This document shows positions 57,947 through 64,000 of a DNA stretch of 64,000 nucleotides, piece by piece. Made by a program: the position numbers and the translations under genes. Position 1 is the stretch's first letter. Every line of letters starts with the position of its first letter. The notes below the pieces were generated by a model. The model saw only the letters and a program-made list of their open reading frames with translations. It did not search any database and was not told where the DNA came from. The DNA comes from Frondihabitans sp. PhB188 (GTDB lineage Bacteria > Actinomycetota > Actinomycetes > Actinomycetales > Microbacteriaceae): contig NZ_RJUO01000005.1 of assembly GCF_003752365.1 (NCBI RefSeq), positions 248,001-312,000 on the forward strand. The letters are read 5' to 3'.

Positions 57947-59563
57947 ATGCAGCAGAGGTATTCCGTGAACTCCCGAAACGATACGACCGGCGAACCCGAA
58001 AACTCGACGGCGCTGCAACTCGACGGCCGCAACGCGCTCGACACGATCGAGACAATGTGGCCCCAGATCGCGCCCATCCAGGGTGCCCGGCTTCGCGACG
58101 CCATCCGCAGCATCCCCGAGAAGGAGTGGAGCGACCGCGCCCGCATCCTGCTCGCTCTCGCGGCCAGCTACCGCTCCATCGGCTCGACGTCCCGGAGTGC
58201 CGCGCTGCCCTGGTTCCGCGCCGTCGACAAGAGCATCAGGGCCGATCCGGGCAGTCCGCTCGACGTCCGCGTCGGCTACCTGATCCACTTCGCGGCTACC
58301 ATGCGCACGATGGGCGACATCGAGCGCTCCCGTGAGAACCTCGAGACGGCGCGCACCATGATCGAGAGCGACGAGTCGCTCGACATCAGCCGCCGCATCG
58401 ACCTGAGCGCCTCCTTCTCACTGCAGCTGGGCCTCGCGCGCATCCACACCGGCGCCTTCGACGAGGCCCTGTTCGCGCTGTCGCTGGCCGAGGGGCTCGC
58501 CAACGAGCACCTGTCGACCGCCGAGCGGGTCGAGTGCCACTCGGCGCTCGCCTACGTGGCGTTCCTGCTCGGCGACTTCGCCCTCGCCGACAGCCAGATC
58601 GACCTCGCCGCCCAGCACGCCGACGGAACCGACCTGCTGCGCTCGTCGTTCGGCGCGCTCGCGCAGGTGACGCGCTTCCACCTCCACATCGAGCGTGAGA
58701 GCGGCTCCGAACCGCACGAGGCGCTGCTCCGCGACCTGCGCATCGCCTGCCGCAACACCGACTGGGAGGCGCACTCGCTGTACGTCGAGGCCCTCTCCCG
58801 CTACGACGACGGCGCCTCGATCGAGGCGCTCGATCTGCTCGGCCGCGTCACACGGCTGCTCGCGCACTTCTCGGGCGCGTCGGCGCTCGATTCGGCGACA
58901 CGGATCCTGCGCTCCGAAGCCCTTCGGTCGCTGGGCGAGGCATCGCAGTCACACGACGCCCTCGCCGACATCCCGGTAGGCCAGCACCACGTCAACTGCC
59001 CCGCCAGCATCACCGCACTCGCCTCGTTGACATTGGGCGACCCGCAGCAGGCGCTGGACGCGCTCGAGTCGTGCCTGGCGCTCGGCGACCTGCACTCGAT
59101 GCGGTCGATGGTGCAGATCCACGCGATCGCCGCGGCCGCGCACGACGACCTCGGCAACGCGGTCGCATCGAGCATCGCCTTCGACCGATCGCTGCTCATG
59201 GCGGCCGTGAACGGCGTCGTCTGGCCGTTCGCCACGCTCCCGTCGGAAGTGCTGGAGCGCTTGCTCGGCCGCGCCGCCGGGCGCGTTCAGCCGGCGATCG
59301 TCGTCGCGATGATGGAGCGCCTCCGCACCGCCCCCTCGACGGACTCCGTCGTGCTCGTCGACCCGCTCAGCGAGCGCGAGCTGGTCATCGTGCGGCACCT
59401 GGCGACCGGCGCGACCCTCAGCCAGATCGGCGCCGAGCTCTTCATCTCGGTGAACACGGTCAAGAGCCACGTCCGCAGCATCTACCGCAAGCTCTCGGCG
59501 ACGAACCGCCGCGAGGCGATCGCGCGCGCCGTGCAGCTGGGCCTCGCCGAGCAGGAGCAGTAG
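57947..59563 (+). CDS. LuxR-type regulator with helical-repeat sensor region
   Basis: A 538-residue regulator. Residues ~50-440 are helical, TPR-like pairs (ILLALAASYRSIGSTSRSAA; LGLARIHTGAFDEALFALSL; ALASLTLGDPQQALDALESC), as in the sensor part of MalT-like proteins but without an N-terminal ATPase. The C-terminal LuxR domain begins PLSERELVIVRHLATGATLS and has FISVNTVKSHVRSIYRKL. The ATG at 57947 or a GTG at 57965 (with AGAGG before it) may start translation. TATGAT at 57807-57812 is a possible -10. The gene ends in a CAGTAG repeat giving four in-frame stops. Confidence 0.88.
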   Translation: MQQRYSVNSRNDTTGEPENSTALQLDGRNALDTIETMWPQIAPIQGARLRDAIRSIPEKEWSDRARILLALAASYRSIGSTSRSAALPWFRAVDKSIRADPGSPLDVRVGYLIHFAATMRTMGDIERSRENLETARTMIESDESLDISRRIDLSASFSLQLGLARIHTGAFDEALFALSLAEGLANEHLSTAERVECHSALAYVAFLLGDFALADSQIDLAAQHADGTDLLRSSFGALAQVTRFHLHIERESGSEPHEALLRDLRIACRNTDWEAHSLYVEALSRYDDGASIEALDLLGRVTRLLAHFSGASALDSATRILRSEALRSLGEASQSHDALADIPVGQHHVNCPASITALASLTLGDPQQALDALESCLALGDLHSMRSMVQIHAIAAAAHDDLGNAVASSIAFDRSLLMAAVNGVVWPFATLPSEVLERLLGRAAGRVQPAIVVAMMERLRTAPSTDSVVLVDPLSERELVIVRHLATGATLSQIGAELFISVNTVKSHVRSIYRKLSATNRREAIARAVQLGLAEQEQ

Positions 59564-59581
59564 CAGTAGCAGTAGCAGTAG
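59558..59581 (+). repeat. hexanucleotide repeat CAGTAG x4 at a stop codon
   Basis: Four perfect CAGTAG units overlap the end of the LuxR gene. In the gene's frame they read Gln-stop four times over, after codons GAG CAG GAG CAG. The repeat probably arose from the GAGCAG unit just upstream by a G to T change and slippage. Confidence 0.9.
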
Positions 59582-59611
59582 CGCTGCCCGGCGCAGGCGA
59601 CGCTGGCAGCG

Positions 59612-59645
59612 CGAAAGCCCCGGACCTCTCGGCCCGGGGCTTTCG
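59612..59645. terminator. bidirectional terminator between LuxR gene and rplL
   Basis: CGAAAGCCCCGG pairs perfectly with CCGGGGCTTTCG (12 bp, loop of ten). It lies between two convergent genes and can end transcripts from both sides. Confidence 0.85.
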
Positions 59646-59662
59646 TGTCAGCAGTGGTGAGA

Positions 59663-60046
59663 CTACTTGAGGGTGATCGTGGCGCCGGCGGCCTCGAGCT
59701 GAGCCTTGGCCTTCTCGGCGGTCTCCTTGTTGGCACCCTCGAGGACGGTGCTGGGGGCACCGTCGACGACGGCCTTGGCCTCGCCGAGGCCGAGGCTGGT
59801 GAGCGCGCGAACCTCCTTGATGACCTGGATCTTCTTGTCACCGGCGGCCTCGAGGACGACGTCGAACGAGTCCTTCTCCTCGACCTCTTCGGCCGGGGCG
59901 GCGGGGCCAGCGGCACCGGCAGCGGCGACGGGGGCAGCGGCGGTGACCTCAAAGACCTCTTCGAACTTCTTGACGAAGTCGCTGAGCTCGATGAGCGTGA
60001 GCTCCTTGAAAGCCTCGATCAGTTCGTCCTGGCTGAGCTTTGCCAT
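59663..60046 (-). CDS. rplL: 50S ribosomal protein L7/L12
   Basis: The stalk protein that recruits translation factors. It has 127 residues: N-terminal dimer domain ([20 protein letters not shown]), Ala-rich hinge (~37-55), and a C-terminal domain with [20 protein letters not shown] and VEGAP-type block [22 protein letters not shown] lies upstream of the ATG. It follows rplJ by 57 bases in the usual order. Confidence 0.98.
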   Translation of the reverse strand: MAKLSQDELIEAFKELTLIELSDFVKKFEEVFEVTAAAPVAAAGAAGPAAPAEEVEEKDSFDVVLEAAGDKKIQVIKEVRALTSLGLGEAKAVVDGAPSTVLEGANKETAEKAKAQLEAAGATITLK

Positions 60047-60103
60047 TTGTTTCTCCTTGTTGGTAGTGCTGAAAGTGTGGGGTGGTGAGTACTGGACGAC
60101 CGC

Positions 60104-60619
60104 TTACGCGGCGTCCTCCTGCTTGGCGCGCAGAGCCTCGACCGTGCGAACGGTCTTCGACAGCGGAGCCTGGAACAGGTAGGCCGCACCGAACAGCGAA
60201 GCCTTGAAGGCGCCGGCCAGCTTGCCCAGCAGCACCTCCCGCGACTCGAGATCGGCGAGCTGGTTGACCTCGGCTGCGCTCAGAGGGTTACCGTCGAAGT
60301 AACCGCCCTTCACGATCAGCTCGGGGTTCGCCTTGGCGAAGTCACGCAGGCTCTTGGCCACGGCGACAGGGTCTCCGTGGACGAAAGCGATCGCGGACGG
60401 GCCGACGAGTTCCTCGTCGAACGACGAGATCCCCGCAGCGTTCGCCGCGATCTTGGTGAGCGTGTTCTTCACGACGGCGTAGGTGGCGTCCTCACGGATA
60501 CCGGTGCGCAGCGCTTTGAGCTGAGCAACGGTGAGGCCGCGGTACTCGGTGAGCAGGACGGCGGTCGAGCTACGGAACGACTCCGTGAGCTCGGCGACCG
60601 AAGCTTCCTTGTTCGCCAT
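60104..60619 (-). CDS. rplJ: 50S ribosomal protein L10
   Basis: Anchors L7/L12 dimers to the ribosome and normally represses its own operon. It has 171 residues: [20 protein letters not shown] at the start, [15 protein letters not shown] (~24) and [15 protein letters not shown] (~49). The ATG at 60619 follows TTAGGAG. A leader of about 190 bases with a hairpin terminator precedes it (separate entries). Confidence 0.98.
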   Translation of the reverse strand: MANKEASVAELTESFRSSTAVLLTEYRGLTVAQLKALRTGIREDATYAVVKNTLTKIAANAAGISSFDEELVGPSAIAFVHGDPVAVAKSLRDFAKANPELIVKGGYFDGNPLSAAEVNQLADLESREVLLGKLAGAFKASLFGAAYLFQAPLSKTVRTVEALRAKQEDAA

Positions 60620-60682
60620 GTCGCTCCTAACGTGTGAAAGCTGGCAGCCCCTCGTGACTCTCTCGAGTCCAGTGCTCACACG

Positions 60683-60713
60683 AAAAAAGCTCCGCGCAGA
60701 ATGCACGGAGCTT
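60683..60713 (-). terminator. attenuator hairpin in the rplJ-rplL leader
   Basis: AAGCTCCG pairs with CGGAGCTT, with a small inner GCA/TGC helix, and the stem runs into TTTTTT on the minus strand. It lies within the rplJ leader, between the likely promoter and the L10 start. Premature termination controlled by L10 binding to the upstream leader is the natural reading, as known for L10 leaders elsewhere. Confidence 0.8.
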
Positions 60714-60815
60714 GAGCTTCGAACACCTGCGCGGGACGTCTCTCGGGAGAGAACCTTCGGCCAGCGCTTGCTCTTTCGAGCGGGCACCGACAACCAGCGG
60801 TCTTGGGCTTCGTTC

Positions 60816-60845
60816 ACTATAGGCGACCGGCCCGAGTTCCTGCAA
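60816..60845 (-). promoter_or_regulatory. rplJ-rplL promoter
   Basis: TATAGT (60816-60821) with TTGCAG (60840-60845) 18 bases upstream forms a good sigma-A-type promoter on the minus strand. Transcription would begin near 60809. The -35 overlaps one arm of the large inverted repeat built from the GCAGGAAC motif. Confidence 0.6.
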
Positions 60846-60905
60846 CTCCCGCCGAAGACGCCGGGCATCGGTCACAGGCAGTGTCTGCAGGAACTCGGGG
60901 CGGTC
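60825..60905 (-). repeat. 20-bp inverted repeat made of two GCAGGAACTCGGG copies
   Basis: Arms 60825-60844 and 60886-60905 are complementary at 19 of 20 positions and enclose 41 bases. The hairpin begins directly after the histidine kinase stop codon and may terminate that transcript. Each arm carries the over-represented octamer GCAGGAAC in opposite orientation. Confidence 0.85.
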
Positions 60906-60906
60906 G

Positions 60907-62481
60907 CTACGAGCGCACCGGCTCGGGCGCCGGCAGCGGAACCGGCCGACCCTGCGGTGCGCGCTCGAGCGGCAGCCGCACCGTGAAGACGGCACCGGGG
61001 TCGCCGTTCGTCGCGGTCACCGTGCCCCCGTGCGAGTGCACGACGGCATGGACGATGGCCAGGCCGAGACCGGTCGAGCCGGCCTTGCGCGACCGCGAGC
61101 TGTCGGCCCGGGCGAACCGCTCGAACAGCACCGGCATGACGGCGGGGTCGATCCCCGGACCGTTGTCCGAGACCGTGACGATGGCTTCGTGAGTCGTGTC
61201 GTCGCGCTCCAGGCTGACCCACACCTCGGTGCCGTCGGGCGTGTGGGTGCGGGCGTTGGCCAGGAGGTTCGCGACGACCTGATGCAGGCGCATCGGGTCG
61301 CCGAGCAGCGTGATCGGCACCTCGGGCACCGAGACGTCGTACTGGTGCTCCGTCGCCTGAACGTGCGTGTCGTGCACGGCGTCCAGGACGATGCGCGTGA
61401 GGTCGACCTCCTTCTTGACGAGGTCGGTGCCCTCGTCGAGGCGGGCCAGCAGCAGGAGCTCCTCGACCAGCGACGTCATGCGGACCGACTCGGATTCGAT
61501 TCGGCCCATGGCGTAGACCACGTCTTCGGGGAGGTCCTTGCCCATGCGGCGGGTGAGCTCGGCGTAGCCGCGCACCGAGGCGAGCGGCGTGCGGAGCTCG
61601 TGTGACGCGTCGGCGACGAACTGCCGCACCTTGTTCTCGGACTCCTGGCGGGCCGTGAGCGCATGCGAGACGTGACCGAGCATGCGGTTCATGGCGGCGC
61701 CGACGCGTCCGACCTCGGTGCGGGTGTCGGTGTCCTCCTCGGGCACGCGGGCGTCGAGCGCGACCTCGCCGCGGTCGAGCGGCATCTCGGCGACGCGAGC
61801 CGCGGTCTCGGCCATGCGCTGCAGCGGTCCGAGGGCGTACTTGACGGTGATCATGGCGAAGAAGATCGCGGCGGCGATGCCGGCGGCCGCGATGATCGCG
61901 ATGCCGGCGATGAGCTTGCCGACGGGGCCGGTGACGGAGTCTCGCGGCAGGCCCACGACGACGCGAGCCTGGACGAAGCTGCCGCTGGGAAGCTGCACCG
62001 TGACCGGCACCGCACGCACGAGATAGCTGCCGTAGCTCGAACCGAGCTGGATCTCCTCGCTCTTGTCGCCGGTCGCCACGTTCGAAAGGGCTGTCTTCGT
62101 GGCAGACGACACGGTGCCGACGCGTCCGGACTCGAGCACGAGACCGGAACCGAGCGTGCTGCTCGTGGCAGAGGCTGCGCTGCCCGAGTAGTAGATGGTC
62201 ACGGTGCCCGGTGCCTGGTTGGGTCCGCCCGTGTCGGCACCCGACCCGCCGAAGCCGTTGCGGCCGTCCTGGCCTGAGGCGCGAGCGACGGCGGACGTGA
62301 GCTGCGCGTCAAGTTGGGCCGAGAGGACGCGCTGCAGGACGACCACGCTCAGGGCGCCGATCAGGATCGCCAGCAGAGCCGAGATCGCCACGATGCTCAG
62401 CACGAGGCGCCGGCGGAGCGTGAACGGACCACCGAAGCTCTTCGCCCATCCTCGCGCGACGGCTACGGGGTGGACCGTCAT
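60907..62481 (-). CDS. sensor histidine kinase (OmpR-type partner)
   Basis: A 524-residue membrane kinase. TM1 at ~27-48 (LVLSIVAISALLAILIGALS), an extracellular sensor of ~120 residues, TM2 at ~185-207 (IAGIAIIAAAGIAAAIFFAM), then HAMP. The H box ASHELRTPLASVRGY is at ~290, N box VANLLANARTHT, G1 VSDNGPGID, F box FERFARAD and G2 STGLGLAIV. ATG at 62481 overlaps the regulator stop by four bases (ATGA), so the pair is co-translated. The neighbouring FtsX-like permease suggests envelope or peptide stress; the signal is unknown. Confidence 0.95.
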   Translation of the reverse strand: MTVHPVAVARGWAKSFGGPFTLRRRLVLSIVAISALLAILIGALSVVVLQRVLSAQLDAQLTSAVARASGQDGRNGFGGSGADTGGPNQAPGTVTIYYSGSAASATSSTLGSGLVLESGRVGTVSSATKTALSNVATGDKSEEIQLGSSYGSYLVRAVPVTVQLPSGSFVQARVVVGLPRDSVTGPVGKLIAGIAIIAAAGIAAAIFFAMITVKYALGPLQRMAETAARVAEMPLDRGEVALDARVPEEDTDTRTEVGRVGAAMNRMLGHVSHALTARQESENKVRQFVADASHELRTPLASVRGYAELTRRMGKDLPEDVVYAMGRIESESVRMTSLVEELLLLARLDEGTDLVKKEVDLTRIVLDAVHDTHVQATEHQYDVSVPEVPITLLGDPMRLHQVVANLLANARTHTPDGTEVWVSLERDDTTHEAIVTVSDNGPGIDPAVMPVLFERFARADSSRSRKAGSTGLGLAIVHAVVHSHGGTVTATNGDPGAVFTVRLPLERAPQGRPVPLPAPEPVRS

Positions 62482-63227
62482 GCGACGGGCTTGATCACGT
62501 AACCCACGCCGCGCACGGTGTGGATCATGGGCTCTTCGCCCGCGTCGATCTTCTTGCGGAGGTACGAGATGTAGATCTCGACGACGCTGGACTTGCCGCC
62601 GAAGTCGTACGACCACACGCGGTCGAGGATCTGCGCCTTCGACAGCACACGGCGCGGGTTGCGCATGAGGAAGCGCAGCAGCTCGAACTCAGTGGCGGTG
62701 AGCTCGATCTCGCGACCGGCGCGCGACACCTCGTAGCTCTCCTCGTCGAGCACGAGGTCGCCCACGATGATGCGCGAGTCGCCGCCCTCGGAGACCATCG
62801 CGGCCGAGCGGCGGATGAGGCCGCGGAGACGGGCGACGACCTCTTCGAGGCTGAACGGCTTGGTGACGTAGTCGTCGCCGCCCGCGGTCAGGCCCGTGAC
62901 GCGGTCCTCGACGGCGTCCTTCGCCGTGAGGAAGAGGATGGGGGTGTCGTCGCCGCCGGTGCGGAGGCGGCCGAGCACCTGGAGGCCGTCGATGTCGGGG
63001 AGCATGACGTCGAGGACGATCGCGTCGGGCTTGAACTCGCGGGCGAGCGTCAGAGCGGTCTGTCCGTCCGGTGCGGCCTTGACCTCCCAGCCCTCGTAGC
63101 GGAGCGCCATGGAGAGCAGGTCGGTGAGGCTGTTCTCGTCGTCGACGACGAGCACTCGGAGGGGCGAGCCGTCGGCGCGGGTGAGGCGCGGTGCGGCGGG
63201 GGCGGTGATGGGGGCTGAAGTGGTCAC
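62478..63227 (-). CDS. OmpR/PhoB-family response regulator
   Basis: A 249-residue regulator. The receiver domain runs from LRVLVVDDENSLTDLL (~22) with the phospho-acceptor in AIVLDVMLPDIDG (~70) and the conserved KPFSLEEV (~120). The winged-helix domain has IELTATEFELLRFLMRNPRR and the wing VRGVGYVIKP. GTG at 63227 was chosen since the ~22-residue tail before the receiver is typical; the ribosome-binding site is weak and the transcript may be nearly leaderless. Divergent from the permease gene, which it may control. Confidence 0.95.
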   Translation of the reverse strand: MTTSAPITAPAAPRLTRADGSPLRVLVVDDENSLTDLLSMALRYEGWEVKAAPDGQTALTLAREFKPDAIVLDVMLPDIDGLQVLGRLRTGGDDTPILFLTAKDAVEDRVTGLTAGGDDYVTKPFSLEEVVARLRGLIRRSAAMVSEGGDSRIIVGDLVLDEESYEVSRAGREIELTATEFELLRFLMRNPRRVLSKAQILDRVWSYDFGGKSSVVEIYISYLRKKIDAGEEPMIHTVRGVGYVIKPVA

Positions 63228-63305
63228 GCTCTCAAGTATCTGCCGGTTTCTATGAGCTGCCTGTGACGACCTGATGAGCCCGCCAGGGATTTGCTTCATA
63301 GGAAT

Positions 63306-63335
63306 TTGACAAGGTCGCGATAACCCCGCCATATG
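63306..63335 (+). promoter_or_regulatory. putative promoter of the FtsX-like permease
   Basis: A perfect TTGACA at 63306-63311 is followed after 18 bases by CATATG. It lies about 85 bases before the TTG start of the permease gene, in the divergent space with the two-component system. Confidence 0.5.
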
Positions 63336-63393
63336 CGCCGTCCGTACTGTCGCCATGTTCACAGCACCTTGCCACCACCCCGAGGAGTACCCC

Positions 63394-64000
63394 TTGTTCT
63401 TCACCTACCTGTACCGGGAGCTGAGCAACCGGCGCAAGCAGACGGCGATCATCGCCACCGGCATGGCCCTGGCCATCGCGCTCGTCATCATCGTCAACTC
63501 CGTCGCAGGCGGGGTGAAGGCGGCGCAGTCGACCGTGCTCCAGTCCGTCTACGGCGTCGGCACCGACATCACCATCAGCCAGACCGAGACGCCGTCGTCG
63601 ACCGGCGGTCGGCCGACCTTCACCTTCGGCTCCGGCGGCGGAACGACCAGCGGCAACAGCACGTCGCTGTCGCAGTCCAGCCTGAGCGCTGCACGGGGCA
63701 CGGCCACCTTCGCCGACTCCGCCCTCGCGAAGGTCGAGAAGACGACCGGCGTGAAGAGCGCCGCGGCGACCCTGTCGCTCCAGCTCAACGACTTCTCGGG
63801 CACCACGACGCAGCAGGGCACGTCGGGCACGACCGGAGGCACCGCCCAGCAGCAGGCCCCGACCGGCACGGCCACCGGCGCGCCGACCGGCGGCCAGGGC
63901 GGCGGCGGCTTCGGCGGCGGCTCGTTCAGCTTCGACCAGACGACGGTCTCGGGCGTCAGCGTCACGGCCGACGCCGTGGGCCCCCTCACGAGCGTCTCGC
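63394..64000 (+). CDS. FtsX-like ABC transporter permease (partial, 5' part)
   Basis: About 202 codons before the window ends. It begins LFFTYLYRELSNRRKQ, then a membrane segment AIIATGMALAIALVIIVNSV and an extracellular MacB-like periplasmic region (VYGVGTDITISQTETPSS), with a Gly/Gln-rich insert (GGQGGGGFGGGSFSF). This is the MacB/FtsX permease N-terminus. TTG at 63394 has GAGGAG ten bases ahead and is preferred; an in-frame ATG at 63355 adds 13 residues. An ATPase partner is expected beyond the window. Confidence 0.88.
   Translation, partial: MFFTYLYRELSNRRKQTAIIATGMALAIALVIIVNSVAGGVKAAQSTVLQSVYGVGTDITISQTETPSSTGGRPTFTFGSGGGTTSGNSTSLSQSSLSAARGTATFADSALAKVEKTTGVKSAAATLSLQLNDFSGTTTQQGTSGTTGGTAQQQAPTGTATGAPTGGQGGGGFGGGSFSFDQTTVSGVSVTADAVGPLTSVS

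Overview
The window is about 70% GC and carries actinobacterial hallmarks: a Tad pilus locus of Mycobacterium type, a class A PBP with PASTA domains beside a metallophosphoesterase, Mqo, a lysC with an internal beta-subunit start, and LAxTG sortase signals. Together these suggest a Micrococcales chromosome, most likely Microbacteriaceae. No phage, plasmid, transposase or CRISPR array is visible. The layout looks chromosomal and syntenic, with one accessory block of surface genes at 27.3-40.4 kb.

Layout. 1-5.4 kb (minus): topA, cut by the window edge, preceded by a compact Tad locus in the order tadA, a fused tadB/tadC, Flp-like pilin, tadE and a second TadE-type ORF that runs in frame into topA. 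5.8-12.2 kb: acsA, then divergent RidA/DUF4177 and PBP/metallophosphoesterase genes, tRNA-Pro and its terminator. 12.5-15.9 kb: a secreted M11-like metalloprotease and a DUF2510 membrane protein. 15.9-19.7 kb (minus): thymidine kinase and an overlapping regulator, degenerate sensor and histidine kinase operon. 19.9-27.2 kb (minus): mqo, asd, lysC, recR and dnaX.

27.3-39.5 kb is a surface-protein island. It has a SipW-type signal peptidase, two proteins with SipW-dependent-type signal regions, an LAWTG-anchored protein, and a roughly 3,000-codon repeat adhesin (about 25 Ig-like repeats, LAYTG anchor) split by an in-frame UAG. Upstream lie 0.9 kb of gene-free DNA with a 73-bp direct repeat, then the SRP RNA gene. 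40.6-44.9 kb: an NAD(P)-binding protein, pta-ackA and tRNA-Ser. 45-59.6 kb: S4 protein, membrane protein, HerA-like ATPase, PAP2 phosphatase, a divergent MFS/TetR pair, a sugar transferase with an LCP ligase, cbs-metB, an ABC exporter and a TPR-LuxR regulator. 59.6-64 kb: rplJ-rplL with an attenuator leader, an OmpR/HK pair and the start of an FtsX-like permease.

Functional themes are acetate metabolism (acsA, pta, ackA), aspartate-family amino acids and transsulfuration, envelope assembly, and surface display (Tad pilus, SipW/sortase substrates).

Two genome-scale signals are not explained by genes. The first is a strongly over-represented octamer, GCAGGAAC, often extended to GGGCGCAGGAACTC. 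I counted 22 copies by eye against about 2 expected, and one inverted pair forms the hairpin after a histidine kinase gene. The second is the amber codon lying exactly inside the adhesin repeat array.
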